From: Bacillota bacterium
GTDB lineage: Bacteria > Bacillota > Clostridia > Lachnospirales > Lachnospiraceae
Direction of reading: 5' to 3'
DNA length: 64,000 nucleotides
NCBI GenBank assembly: GCA_023439505.1
Contig: JAEXNR010000023.1
Span: forward strand, 106,331 to 170,330
The position numbers and the translations under genes are program-made. Below the pieces are notes generated by a model. The model had not been told where the DNA came from. It saw only the letters and a program-made list of their open reading frames with translations, and did no database searches. This document shows, in pieces, positions 33,244 to 41,949 of the stretch; within the stretch, counting starts at the first letter, position 1; each line of letters begins with the position of its first letter.

Positions 33244-34986
33244 ATGAAAGTTTCAGATTACATGATACAATTTTTCATAGACAAAGGAATAACAGATGGA
33301 TTCGGTTATCCGGGCGGTATGGTGACACCTCTTATGGACTCCTTTGCAAAGAGGGAGGATAAGATCTGTGCGCATATAACCTATCATGAACAAGCGGCGG
33401 CCTTTGCGGCCTGCGCTTATGCCCAGGTCACTGGCAGACCGGGAGTGGCATATGCCACCAGCGGACCGGGTGCGACCAATCTGATTACCGGAATTTGCAA
33501 TGCTTTTTTTGATTCTCTTCCTGTGATTTTTCTTACAGGGCAGGTTAATTCCTTTGAAGCCAAAGGAGATCTCAAGATAAGACAACGGGGATTTCAAGAG
33601 ACTGATATTGTTTCTATGGTACGAAACGTCACCAAATATGCGGTTTATGCAGATAGGGCTGATAAGATCAAATATTACCTGGAAAGAGCTTATGATACTG
33701 CCTTAAAGGGGCGCAGGGGACCAGTGCTGCTGGATATTCCCATGGATGTATTACGCAGTGAGATTCATCCGGAGGGACTGACAGGATGGGACGAATATGA
33801 TAATGCAACGGAGGACAAAGGGGTCTGCGAACAATACAGATGTAAACTAAAGGAACTTCGAACTGTTACAGAGAGGGAACTGTCAACTGCGAAACGGCCG
33901 TGCATCCTCCTTGGCAATGGAATTAAGCTTGCCGGGATGAAGAGGGAATGCCGGTTAATGGTAAGTAAGTGGAGAATTCCCGCGGTGAGCAGTATGCCTG
34001 GTATGGATATCCTGTCCGGTTCGGCCGGAGGTGATACGGATTATTATGGATTTATCGGTTCCTATGGAAACCGGACAGCTAATTTTATACTTGCCAAAAG
34101 TGATCTGGTGATTGCCCTTGGCACAAGACTTGACATCCGTCAGGTGGGTGCCGCAAGAGAGCAGTTTGCAGCAAAAGCAAAGATCATTCGGGTAGATATT
34201 GATTCCGGTGAACTGGAGTATAAAATCAGAGAAGATGACCTGTCTTATGAGCTCGATTTAAAGGATGCCATCCCGGAGCTAATAAAGATACCATATGCAC
34301 TGTCGGATCCGTCCTGGAAGCAGGTGTGTGAAGTGATCAGAACAAAGCTTGCGAATATTGATGACAGGGAAGTAAACCGTTATATGAAAGTGTTATCCGG
34401 CCTTATTCCGGACCACAGGATCATCACTACAGATGTGGGGCAGAACCAGGTCTGGACAGCCCAATCCTTTCATGCAAGAGAGCACCAGGAAGTTCTCTTT
34501 ACCGGAGGTCACGGAGCCATGGGATATGCCTTGCCGGCGGCTATCGGCGCTTATTATGGAGGGAAGAAGCCTGTTATCTGTATGAGCGGAGACGGAGGAT
34601 TTCAGATGAATATTCAGGAGCTGCAATATATTTCCAGAGAGAAGCTGCCGATCAAGATGATGTTATGGAATAATGCGGCACTTGGTATGATACGTCATTT
34701 TCAGGAGATGTACTTTGAAGAACGGTATACACAGACGGTAGCGGAGGGTGGATATACCGTACCTGATTTTTGCGCTGTCGCAGGTGCCTATGGAATCAGA
34801 AGCCGTAGAATTCGCCGGTGGGAGGAATTGTCGCAGATTGATTTCGAGGATGGAATACCGGAACTTATTGAGATCATCCTGACGGGAAAGACCTATGTAT
34901 ATCCCAAATTGGAATATGGAAAACCCAATCAGGATCAGGAACCGCTGTTAGAGCGAAGTCTTTACGATTATTTGATGGATTTATAG
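33244..34986 (+). CDS. ThDP-dependent enzyme of the acetolactate synthase family
   Basis: A 580-residue thiamine-diphosphate enzyme with three domains: N-terminal PYR (about 1-170, catalytic Glu49 in YHEQAAAFAA, SGPGATNLITGI), a central domain (about 190-340), and a C-terminal PP domain with the ThDP motif (MSGDGGFQMNIQELQ ... LWNNAALGMIRHFQEM). The overall form is that of acetolactate synthase large subunits, but there is no small subunit or ilv gene nearby, and it sits inside a glycan cluster. Similar enzymes there transfer a two-carbon unit onto a nucleotide-linked keto-sugar (YerE in yersiniose synthesis) or make other precursors. That role is inference. The ATG lacks a strong ribosome binding site. 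Confidence 0.85.
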   Translation: MKVSDYMIQFFIDKGITDGFGYPGGMVTPLMDSFAKREDKICAHITYHEQAAAFAACAYAQVTGRPGVAYATSGPGATNLITGICNAFFDSLPVIFLTGQVNSFEAKGDLKIRQRGFQETDIVSMVRNVTKYAVYADRADKIKYYLERAYDTALKGRRGPVLLDIPMDVLRSEIHPEGLTGWDEYDNATEDKGVCEQYRCKLKELRTVTERELSTAKRPCILLGNGIKLAGMKRECRLMVSKWRIPAVSSMPGMDILSGSAGGDTDYYGFIGSYGNRTANFILAKSDLVIALGTRLDIRQVGAAREQFAAKAKIIRVDIDSGELEYKIREDDLSYELDLKDAIPELIKIPYALSDPSWKQVCEVIRTKLANIDDREVNRYMKVLSGLIPDHRIITTDVGQNQVWTAQSFHAREHQEVLFTGGHGAMGYALPAAIGAYYGGKKPVICMSGDGGFQMNIQELQYISREKLPIKMMLWNNAALGMIRHFQEMYFEERYTQTVAEGGYTVPDFCAVAGAYGIRSRRIRRWEELSQIDFEDGIPELIEIILTGKTYVYPKLEYGKPNQDQEPLLERSLYDYLMDL

Positions 34987-35063
34987 AAAATATGACACGG
35001 AAAAAAATAACCTTAATACAATGATCATAGGCATCTGAATGATTGGGAAGGGAGATGGTAAGT

Positions 35064-36494
35064 ATGGCAGAGATATCCATCAGAAAAGCAGCATTGATTA
35101 ATTTCGCTGCGAAGTATTCTTATGTTTTTATTAATATCTTATACAGCTCAATTCTTGCCAGGTTATTGACACCGGAGGATTTTGGGGTGGTAGCTGTAAT
35201 CTCCGTATTTATATCCTTCTTTTACATCTTCACGGATATGGGGATTGGAACGGCAATCGTACAAAATAAACAGCTGACAAAGGCAGATAATGATAATATT
35301 TTTTCCTTCTCCTTCTATGTTGCAATTATTCTGGCGATCTTTTTTTCCCTGTTTTCCTTTGGTATTGCCGGATTTTATAACAATACGGTGTATAAACCCC
35401 TGGGTTCTTTGCTATCGTTGTCCCTGTTTTTCAGTACGCTGAATATGGTGCCAAATGCCATGCTGCTGAAAGAGAAGCGGTTCAAGCTGATCGGAATCAG
35501 ATTAATTGCTGTTACGGTTGTGACCTGTATCATGACAATCATCATGGCACTTTGCGGATTTAAATATTATGCCCTGGTACTCAACTCCATTATATCTACG
35601 GGCACCACCTTCTTATGGAACATGAAAAGTGTTAAGCTTAGAATCAGATTACATTTTAACATGAAGAGCGTCCATAAAATCAGGAATTATTCTTCCTTTA
35701 TTTTTTTCTTTAGTATTATGAACTATTTCTCGAGAAACCTTGATAATTTATTTATCGGCAAGGTCATGGGGGATGTTTCTCTGGCATATTATGACAAAGC
35801 TTATAAATTGATGCTTTATCCTGTAGGGAATCTTGCCAATGTCATTACCCCCATACTACACCCCATACTTTCAGATCATCAGGATAACAAACCATACATT
35901 CTGGCGCAATACATTAAGGTGGCCAGATTCCTGTCATTATTGGGAGCGTTTATATCTGCCTTTTGCTTTTTTGAAGCGAAGGATATCATGCTGCTGATGT
36001 TTGGAAAACAATGGCTCTTTGCGGTACCCTGTTTTCGAATTCTGGCTTTGTCTATCTGGGCTCAGATGATCACTGCGGGCGTGGGCTCCATCTTTCAGAG
36101 TCTTGGAAAGAGCAATTTATTATTTTATTGCGGGATTATTTCTTCTGCTATTACTGTGGCATTTATTCTGATCGGGATCAGTTTTCGGGATCTGACAATG
36201 ATCGCATTGTTTATTACCATAGCTTACAATATGCATTTTTTTATCGGCCATTTCGTTATGATGAAGTTTGGATTCGGATTTAAATCCAGAGAATTTTTCC
36301 TGAAACTATTACCCCATGTCGGGGTGTTTGCAATTACATTTGCAGCATTATATGCAGCCTCATTTTTAACAATTGACAATTTCCTGCTTTCCCTGATCAT
36401 AAAGGGTGTTATAAGCGGGGCAGCATATCTTGCGGGACTAATCATTTTCCGCCAATACAGTCAATTATTTTTTATTTTAAAAAGAAGGGGATAA
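35064..36494 (+). CDS. Polysaccharide flippase, Wzx/WzxC type
   Basis: A 476-residue polytopic membrane protein of the MOP exporter superfamily that flips lipid-linked sugar repeat units across the membrane. About twelve helices are visible; the N-terminal LTPEDFGVVAVISVFISFF and FTDMGIGTAIVQNK blocks and FSRNLDNLFIGKVMGDVSLA in the middle are typical of WzxC-like flippases. ATG 35064 is chosen, nine bases after AAGGGAG (35048-35054); ATG 35055 overlaps that site. It abuts the GT2 gene with only three bases between. No Wzy polymerase was recognised in the window. Confidence 0.9.
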   Translation: MAEISIRKAALINFAAKYSYVFINILYSSILARLLTPEDFGVVAVISVFISFFYIFTDMGIGTAIVQNKQLTKADNDNIFSFSFYVAIILAIFFSLFSFGIAGFYNNTVYKPLGSLLSLSLFFSTLNMVPNAMLLKEKRFKLIGIRLIAVTVVTCIMTIIMALCGFKYYALVLNSIISTGTTFLWNMKSVKLRIRLHFNMKSVHKIRNYSSFIFFFSIMNYFSRNLDNLFIGKVMGDVSLAYYDKAYKLMLYPVGNLANVITPILHPILSDHQDNKPYILAQYIKVARFLSLLGAFISAFCFFEAKDIMLLMFGKQWLFAVPCFRILALSIWAQMITAGVGSIFQSLGKSNLLFYCGIISSAITVAFILIGISFRDLTMIALFITIAYNMHFFIGHFVMMKFGFGFKSREFFLKLLPHVGVFAITFAALYAASFLTIDNFLLSLIIKGVISGAAYLAGLIIFRQYSQLFFILKRRG

Positions 36495-36497
36495 GTG

Positions 36498-37409
36498 ATG
36501 TTATTTACAATTGGAATACCGGCTTATAATAAGGAGGATACTTTGGAACGGGCAATACTCAGCTGTATTCATCAGGATACGGATCAGGAATTTGAGATTG
36601 TCATCGTGGATAATGCGTCAACGGACAGGACCTTAGAGATTGCCCGCACCTATGCAGATCAATACGATAATATCAAGGTCTTCTCCAATTCCACAACCGT
36701 TGATTTATGGACAAATCATAATCTATGTATGAAATATGGCAGTGGATCTTATATTCTGTTCTGCCATACGGATGATATTCTGTATCCAAATGCTTTGAGA
36801 ATACTCTATGATAAGCTTAATAAGCGCTGCTTTCCCACCAGATATGTGACCTGGGGACATAGTATGTACAATGATTATAAACCTATTTTGGATCTTTATC
36901 ATTGGAGCATCGAGTCCCTGATCGTGGGAACAGATGCTTATAAGCTCTTCATTGACGGAGGGCTGACACCGTCTGGTACCTGTTACTCCAGAGCATCCTT
37001 CCTGGATCAAGGTGGATTTATCCCGGATCCTTATGATATCCTGCCCAATTCGGACAGCTTCTCCATGCTAAAGCTGGCTTTTCGGGGGTTTGCCTTTGAG
37101 ATGGTGGACCAGATCTATTTTTTACGGGTAGGTTCTACTTCAAAATATGTTAATCTTAAGACGAAGGAGCAGGAACTGGAGGATATTGTTCATATGAAGA
37201 AACTGCTGCATAAGCATTTTTCCAGAGAACAACTGCGTTATATATTGGAGACCTCCTGCGAACGTCAATTTATCTATGCATTCTTTATTTCCAGATTTAA
37301 CAAAGAGCTTCATAATCGTATTATTTTAAGATGTATCAAGCTCTCAACCAGGAATCCGTGGATTATCAGAAAAGAATATTTTATGAAAATATTCTCTCCA
37401 TGGCCATAA
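36498..37409 (+). CDS. Family 2 glycosyltransferase
   Basis: A ~303-residue GT-A fold glycosyltransferase. The N-terminal FTIGIPAYNKEDTLERAI with EIVIVDNASTDRTLEIAR is the GT2 nucleotide-sugar block, and CHTDDILYPNALR holds the metal-binding DD motif at about residue 95. There are no membrane helices. ATG 36498 overlaps the region just after the flippase stop (GGGGATAAGTG before it), so the two are coupled. The sugar is unknown; it presumably builds the repeat unit exported by the flippase. A terminator follows at 37511-37541. Confidence 0.92.
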   Translation: MLFTIGIPAYNKEDTLERAILSCIHQDTDQEFEIVIVDNASTDRTLEIARTYADQYDNIKVFSNSTTVDLWTNHNLCMKYGSGSYILFCHTDDILYPNALRILYDKLNKRCFPTRYVTWGHSMYNDYKPILDLYHWSIESLIVGTDAYKLFIDGGLTPSGTCYSRASFLDQGGFIPDPYDILPNSDSFSMLKLAFRGFAFEMVDQIYFLRVGSTSKYVNLKTKEQELEDIVHMKKLLHKHFSREQLRYILETSCERQFIYAFFISRFNKELHNRIILRCIKLSTRNPWIIRKEYFMKIFSPWP

Positions 37410-37510
37410 CGGAGAAATATGTGGAAGGAAAAAATGAATAATTATACAATGTGATGATAAATGTCGTAAATAGTATAATCTAATAGAATTACCTGAAATG
37501 CTGTAGGAAT

Positions 37511-37541
37511 AAAGGAAAATCTGTAAATCGGATTTTCCTTT
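37511..37541 (+). terminator. Terminator after the GT2 gene
   Basis: An 11-bp perfect stem (AAAGGAAAATC/GATTTTCCTTT) with a 9-base loop, followed by ATTTTCTTTTTAT. It ends the flippase/GT2 transcript. Confidence 0.88.
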
Positions 37542-37557
37542 ATTTTCTTTTTATGCA

Positions 37558-37586
37558 TTGAATGCGCATAATGGCTAGGTTATAAT
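37558..37586 (+). promoter_or_regulatory. Sigma-A promoter of the Wzz-like/CpsD pair
   Basis: TTGAAT (37558-37563) and TATAAT (37581-37586) are spaced by 17 bases, directly after a terminator and 28 bases before ATG 37615. Confidence 0.75.
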
Positions 37587-37614
37587 TTATTGTGTGGCAA
37601 AAATAGGAAGTAAC

Positions 37615-37965
37615 ATGAGAAATGACAGGAAAGGTTGGCCGGGATTAGGTATGAGGGATAGAAAAAGGGAAAATGTTAAGATTCATGCATTGCAATTATG
37701 TGTACAGGTAGTACATAAGGTATGGTTGATTATGATACTGGGTATCCTCGGAGCTGTTGGTATCGGTTTCATACCGGGCTTTGGCCGAGGTCATTATATC
37801 CTGTTCGGGGGATTGGGCACGGCATTGCTTACCACATTTGTGATAAGTCTCAGATATCTGATTTGTCTTTCCATCAAAGTACCGGATGATGTGGAGAAAT
37901 ATCTGGGTATGGCAACATTGGGAATTATTCCTTGTGAGGATAATAAAAATAAACAGTTGAAATGA
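37615..37965 (+). CDS. Miniature Wzz/CpsC-like membrane protein
   Basis: A 116-residue protein with two membrane helices (about residues 37-55 and 63-83) separated by only ~10 residues. The C-terminal tail VPDDVEKYLGMATLGIIPCE matches the cytoplasmic end of CpsC/Wzz chain-length determinants, the part that contacts and activates the CpsD tyrosine kinase. Normal CpsC proteins carry a ~120-residue extracellular domain between the two helices; here it is absent. The gene directly precedes a CpsD-type kinase by 15 bases, which supports a kinase-adaptor role. ATG 37615 has AGGA six bases upstream. It may be an internally deleted CpsC or a natural short adaptor. Confidence 0.7.
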   Translation: MRNDRKGWPGLGMRDRKRENVKIHALQLCVQVVHKVWLIMILGILGAVGIGFIPGFGRGHYILFGGLGTALLTTFVISLRYLICLSIKVPDDVEKYLGMATLGIIPCEDNKNKQLK

Positions 37966-37980
37966 TCGGGGAGAAAACGT

Positions 37981-38679
37981 ATGTCAAAGATATTGTTGGA
38001 AATGGTGAAGGAACTGGACTATCAAAGCAATGAAGCGTATAAGTCGTTACGAACGAACATCAGATTCTGCGGAAACGATGTAAAAGTTATTTGTTTTACA
38101 AGCAGTATTCCCAATGAAGGAAAATCGAATGTATCCTTTCAGCTGGCATCCTCTTTAGCGGAAAGTGGTCTGAAAACATTATTTCTGGACGCGGATTTAA
38201 GAAAATCAGTGATTGTCGGCCGCTATAAACCGGATCATAGCGTGTTGGGGTTAACCCACTATCTGTCCGGTCAGAATAAATTGGATGAAGTTATTTATGA
38301 ATCGAATATTACGAATCTGGATATTGTTTTTACCGGACCGGTTCCGCCAAATCCCGCAGAACTTCTGGGCAATGAACATTTTGCCTTATTACTGCGAAAG
38401 ATGCGTTCCGAATATCATTATATTATTGTGGATACACCGCCGCTTGGAAGTGTGATTGACAGTGCCATTGTGGCTGCCCAATGTGACGGGGCTGTTATTG
38501 TTATCGAATCGGATGCCATCAGCTATAAGCTGGCGCAACGAGTGAAGATGCAGTTAGAGAAGAGCGGTTGTAAGATACTTGGTGCGGTTCTTAACAAGAT
38601 AGATCTTAGCAGCAATCAATATCATTATTACGGTAAGAAATATAAATATTACGGGAAATATGCCAATGAATATTATTAA
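37981..38679 (+). CDS. CpsD/CapB-type bacterial tyrosine kinase
   Basis: A 232-residue BY-kinase (P-loop ATPase fold) that autophosphorylates on a C-terminal tyrosine cluster and controls capsule or exopolysaccharide polymerisation. Seen are the Walker A motif SSIPNEGKSN (Lys48), Walker A' LFLDADLRKS, Walker B IIVDTPPLGS, and a tail with nine tyrosines (YHYYGKKYKYYGKYANEYY). It has no membrane segment and therefore needs a CpsC-type partner, here the short protein encoded just upstream. No cognate tyrosine phosphatase (CpsB) is nearby. Confidence 0.94.
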   Translation: MSKILLEMVKELDYQSNEAYKSLRTNIRFCGNDVKVICFTSSIPNEGKSNVSFQLASSLAESGLKTLFLDADLRKSVIVGRYKPDHSVLGLTHYLSGQNKLDEVIYESNITNLDIVFTGPVPPNPAELLGNEHFALLLRKMRSEYHYIIVDTPPLGSVIDSAIVAAQCDGAVIVIESDAISYKLAQRVKMQLEKSGCKILGAVLNKIDLSSNQYHYYGKKYKYYGKYANEYY

Positions 38680-38717
38680 TCTCTTTTCATAAAACATAAT
38701 CTGTATTTAAAATTACC

Positions 38718-38746
38718 TTGATAAATCCTGTCCATATTACTATAAT
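38718..38746 (+). promoter_or_regulatory. Sigma-A promoter of ridA
   Basis: TTGATA (38718-38723) and a perfect TATAAT (38741-38746) are spaced by 17 bases, 30 bases before the ridA start. Confidence 0.8.
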
Positions 38747-38776
38747 GGAGAAAAAGATGACTTAGGAGGAAAAAAT

Positions 38777-39163
38777 ATGTTTCAGGTTATTCAGACAGAG
38801 AAGGCTCCGGCAGCCATTGGACCATATTCCCAGGGATTAATATTCGGAGAGTTTTTATTTGCATCGGGACAAATCCCTATTGATCCTGCCAGCGGATTGG
38901 TGGTAGAGGGAGATATTAAAGTACAGGCGACCCAGGTGATGAAGAATGTAAGCGCTATTTTAGAGGCAGCAGGGATTACCTTTGAGAACGTAATTAAGAC
39001 CACATGTTTTTTAAAGAGCATGGACGATTTTGCCGCGTTTAATGAGGTTTATGCAGAATATTTCACCGGGAAGCCGGCCAGATCCTGTGTTGCGGCACAG
39101 AAACTTCCAAAGGATGTGTTGTGTGAAGTAGAGATTATCGGTGTTTTAGCTAAGAATTCATAG
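38777..39163 (+). CDS. ridA: RidA family enamine/imine deaminase
   Basis: A 128-residue cytoplasmic protein of the RidA/YjgF family, trimeric enzymes that hydrolyse reactive enamine/imine intermediates made by PLP enzymes. Motifs seen are APAAIGPYSQGL, FASGQIPIDPASG, and PARSCVAAQKLPKDVLCEVE, including the catalytic arginine of PARSCV. AGGAGG stands before the ATG. It is a single-gene unit between its own promoter and the terminator at 39223-39257. Confidence 0.95.
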   Translation: MFQVIQTEKAPAAIGPYSQGLIFGEFLFASGQIPIDPASGLVVEGDIKVQATQVMKNVSAILEAAGITFENVIKTTCFLKSMDDFAAFNEVYAEYFTGKPARSCVAAQKLPKDVLCEVEIIGVLAKNS

Positions 39164-39222
39164 AAAAACAGTCCAATTTACGTCGTAAATATTGACATGA
39201 GAAATGCAGTATTATATAGTAG

Positions 39223-39257
39223 AAAAAGCAACAGGCTGTTGGCTCTTGTTGCTTTTT
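39223..39257 (+). terminator. Terminator after ridA
   Basis: An 11-bp stem (AAAAAGCAACA/TGTTGCTTTTT) with a 13-base loop and further T residues. The following 220 bases up to the MCP gene are purine-rich and hold the 13-bp repeat at 39374-39425, with no gene. Confidence 0.85.
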
Positions 39258-39373
39258 TTAAAGAGAAGAACAAAAGAAGAGAAGAAAAGAATAAAAAATC
39301 AGAGAACGGGCTGTGAATAAAGCAGATAAGGTAATCCTGCAAAAAACAGGCAATAAAAGGGCAGTGTAAAAGA

Positions 39374-39425
39374 AAAGTGCAATAGTAAAGTGTAATAGTA
39401 AAGTGTAATAGTAAAGTGTAAAAGA
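39374..39425 (+). repeat. 13-bp tandem repeat (AAAGTGTAATAGT unit) upstream of MCP gene
   Basis: Units start at 39374, 39387, 39400 and 39413; the first has GTGCAATAGT and the last is degenerate. It lies in the leader of the MCP gene. The first unit resembles the GTGCAATA repeats at 46236-46278 and the hairpin at 58649-58710. Confidence 0.8.
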
Positions 39426-39479
39426 GAAGAGACAGAAACAAGAAAAGGAACAAGTGAGAAGATTAAGGGGGAGAAACTT

Positions 39480-40994
39480 ATGATGAAAAATAGGAAAGAG
39501 ATCAGCAGGTTGAATGAAGAGGTCTTAACCATTGTAAGAAGTACGAATCAGATGCTTGGTGGTGATCTGGATCTTCAGATTGATACGCGGCAGTATACAG
39601 TTTTGGGGGAACTGGCACAGGATATTGATCAGATCAGTATTACCTTTACAGAGTATATTAATGAAATTGCACACATTCTTTCCCATCTTTCGGCAGGTAA
39701 CATGGCAGTAGCCTTTACCAATGACATTCAGTATAAGGGTGATTTCAAACCCATCAAAAATGCATTACATAAAATCAGACATTCTCTTAATCACTCCTTT
39801 GAAGAAATTCAGGAATTATCCTTTGAAATAGACCATATGTGCAGTCAGGTAGAGCAGGGCTCGTCCATGCTGGCTGAAAACGCGCAAAATCAGGCGGATA
39901 TGATCTCTAATCTGACCAATACCATATACGAATTAACGGAACAGACTGCCGGGAATGCCAAGAATGCCAAGAAGGTATCCAAAAGTGTTAATGATGTAAA
40001 ACAGGAAACAGAGATCGGGAAGGATTATATGGATCAGATGCTGACTTCTATTCAGAATGTAACAGCATCCTCCCAAGATATTTCCCATATCATTGAAATG
40101 ATCAGTGCCATTGCCGGTCAGACGAAATTACTGGCTTTGAATGCTTCCATAGAGGCTGCAAGAGCCGGGGAGGCCGGGGCGGGTTTTTCCGTCGTTGCCA
40201 ATGAGGTCGGTAATCTGGCTGCAAAAAGTGCGGATGCGGTGAAGCAGACCACGGATTTGATTACGCATAGTATCACCATTGCAAAGGAAAGTATGGAGAT
40301 TGCCAACAAGACAGCGGGCAGCTTTGCAACCATCCAGTCTTCCATCGATAGAATTGCAAGACACACATCAGAAATCGCGGACCGGTCCGAGACTCAGGCG
40401 CAGAATTTAAAGAATACCTCCGATATCATCACCGATATCGCCGGTGTGGTGCAGAATAATGCAGCCTATGCCCAGGAGAATGGGGCGGGCGCAACCAATC
40501 TAACAAGTCTGTCCGTAAGGCTAAAGGATGTACTTGGAGGTTATCGGCTCCTGAACCAATCAGGTTTATTTGTGCCCGATCTGGAAAAAGAGGCAAAATA
40601 TGCACGGGAAATAGTTGCATTATTAAAAAAATCATTACATAATGTATACACGGAACAGGAGCTGGATCAGAAACTTACGGATATGATTCAGGCAGAAACG
40701 CAGGCAGAATGCTTTTATATTGTTTCAGGAAATGGCAGACAAATCAGTCATACGATTATGAATCCTAATATTTATGTGGTTGAGGATGAGAACTTTAAGC
40801 CTGCCATGCCGGGAGATGATTACAGCAATAAGAAATACTATAAACAGGCAATGAAATATCAGGATGACATTTATACCTCATATGAGTATATTTCAGCTGC
40901 TACGGGAAACCTCTGTAAGACCATTTCCTGCGCTTATATCAATGAACAAAAGGAAACCAATGTAATCTGTATCGATATTATCTGTCGGTTTTAG
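39480..40994 (+). CDS. Soluble methyl-accepting chemotaxis protein with C-terminal Cache/PDC-like domain
   Basis: A 504-residue chemoreceptor without membrane helices. Residues ~1-110 look HAMP-like or coiled coil, and ~115-345 form the MCP helical hairpin with the CheA/CheW contact tip (AGQTKLLALNASIEAARAG, about 213-231). The last ~140 residues contain DDYSNKKYYKQAMKYQDDIY and SAATGNLCKTISCAY, which resemble the DxSxRxYY-type ligand region of Cache/PDC sensors. Those domains are normally extracellular and N-terminal, so a cytoplasmic C-terminal one is odd. ATG 39480 follows GGGGGAGAAACTT. It is followed by manA after a 22-base gap and may be cotranscribed with it. Confidence 0.88.
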   Translation: MMKNRKEISRLNEEVLTIVRSTNQMLGGDLDLQIDTRQYTVLGELAQDIDQISITFTEYINEIAHILSHLSAGNMAVAFTNDIQYKGDFKPIKNALHKIRHSLNHSFEEIQELSFEIDHMCSQVEQGSSMLAENAQNQADMISNLTNTIYELTEQTAGNAKNAKKVSKSVNDVKQETEIGKDYMDQMLTSIQNVTASSQDISHIIEMISAIAGQTKLLALNASIEAARAGEAGAGFSVVANEVGNLAAKSADAVKQTTDLITHSITIAKESMEIANKTAGSFATIQSSIDRIARHTSEIADRSETQAQNLKNTSDIITDIAGVVQNNAAYAQENGAGATNLTSLSVRLKDVLGGYRLLNQSGLFVPDLEKEAKYAREIVALLKKSLHNVYTEQELDQKLTDMIQAETQAECFYIVSGNGRQISHTIMNPNIYVVEDENFKPAMPGDDYSNKKYYKQAMKYQDDIYTSYEYISAATGNLCKTISCAYINEQKETNVICIDIICRF

Positions 40995-41016
40995 ATGATT
41001 GGGTAAGGAGATTTTG

Positions 41017-41949
41017 ATGAGAGAGATTATATTTTTAGAGCCGGTATTTAAATCAATGATCTGGGGTGGCGATAAATTAGCCACTGATTTCGGATATACG
41101 ATCCCCAGTGATCATACCGGTGAGTGCTGGGCAATCAGTGCCCATAAGAATGGAGATTGTACCATAAAAGGCGGAACCTATGACGGAGCTGCCTTAAGCT
41201 GGCTATGGGAAAACCACAGGGAACTGTTCGGCAATGATGAGGGGGCACTATTTCCCCTTCTGGTAAAGATCATAGATGCGAAGATGGATTTAAGTATCCA
41301 GGTTCATCCTAACGATGATTATGCAGGGTCAAAGGAAAATGGTTCCCTTGGTAAGACCGAATGCTGGTATATTCTTAACTGTGAGGAAGATTCCAGGATC
41401 GTCATAGGACATAATGCAAGGGATAAGAAAGAATTAAAGCAGATGATTGAGGAAGGACGCTGGAAGGAACTGATTCGGGTGCTCCCGATTAAGCAGGGCG
41501 ACTTCTTCCAGATTGATCCCGGTACGGTGCATGCTATCAAAGCCGGAACCGTAATCCTTGAGACGCAGCAAAGCAGCGATATTACTTATCGTTTGTATGA
41601 CTATGACAGACTGGATAACGGGAAACCAAGAGAACTTCATATCGAGAAAAGCATTGACGTTATCTCATGCCCACATGAGGACCGTAAGGTAAGCGCCAAA
41701 GTGGAGCATTTTGAGAACTATGATGCGGAAGAATTAATTCGCTGTGATTATTATACCGTGGAGAAGATACAGATTCACGGGAGCGCACAATTTGTACAGG
41801 ATCAAAGCTTCTTAAATATCAGTATCCTGGATGGATCAGGAGATATTGATGGAATAGCAATCAAAAAGGGAGACCATTTCATTCTCCCTTATGAATATGG
41901 AACCTATCAGCTGAAAGGAAACATGACCTATATCGCATCACATATCTAA
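41017..41949 (+). CDS. manA: Mannose-6-phosphate isomerase, class I (short form)
   Basis: Interconverts mannose-6-phosphate and fructose-6-phosphate using a zinc ion. The ~310-residue product is the short Bacillus-type cupin: FKSMIWGGDKLATDFGYTIP near the N terminus, LSIQVHPNDDYA with zinc ligands (Gln, His), GKTECWYIL with a zinc Glu, and PGTVHAI with the last His. ATG 41017 has AAGGAG six bases before it. It could serve the beta-mannosidase locus at 51-57 kb or supply GDP-mannose precursors for surface glycan. Its stop overlaps the convergent rhodanese gene by four bases. Confidence 0.95.
   Translation: MREIIFLEPVFKSMIWGGDKLATDFGYTIPSDHTGECWAISAHKNGDCTIKGGTYDGAALSWLWENHRELFGNDEGALFPLLVKIIDAKMDLSIQVHPNDDYAGSKENGSLGKTECWYILNCEEDSRIVIGHNARDKKELKQMIEEGRWKELIRVLPIKQGDFFQIDPGTVHAIKAGTVILETQQSSDITYRLYDYDRLDNGKPRELHIEKSIDVISCPHEDRKVSAKVEHFENYDAEELIRCDYYTVEKIQIHGSAQFVQDQSFLNISILDGSGDIDGIAIKKGDHFILPYEYGTYQLKGNMTYIASHI

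Noticed and set aside
33244..34986. Branched-chain amino acid acetolactate synthase (ilvB)
   Set aside because: No ilvN, ilvC or leu genes are nearby and the context is glycan synthesis; kept only as a family-level call.
39374..39425. Possible CRISPR array
   Set aside because: Units are 13 bp with no spacers and no cas genes nearby; it is a simple tandem repeat.
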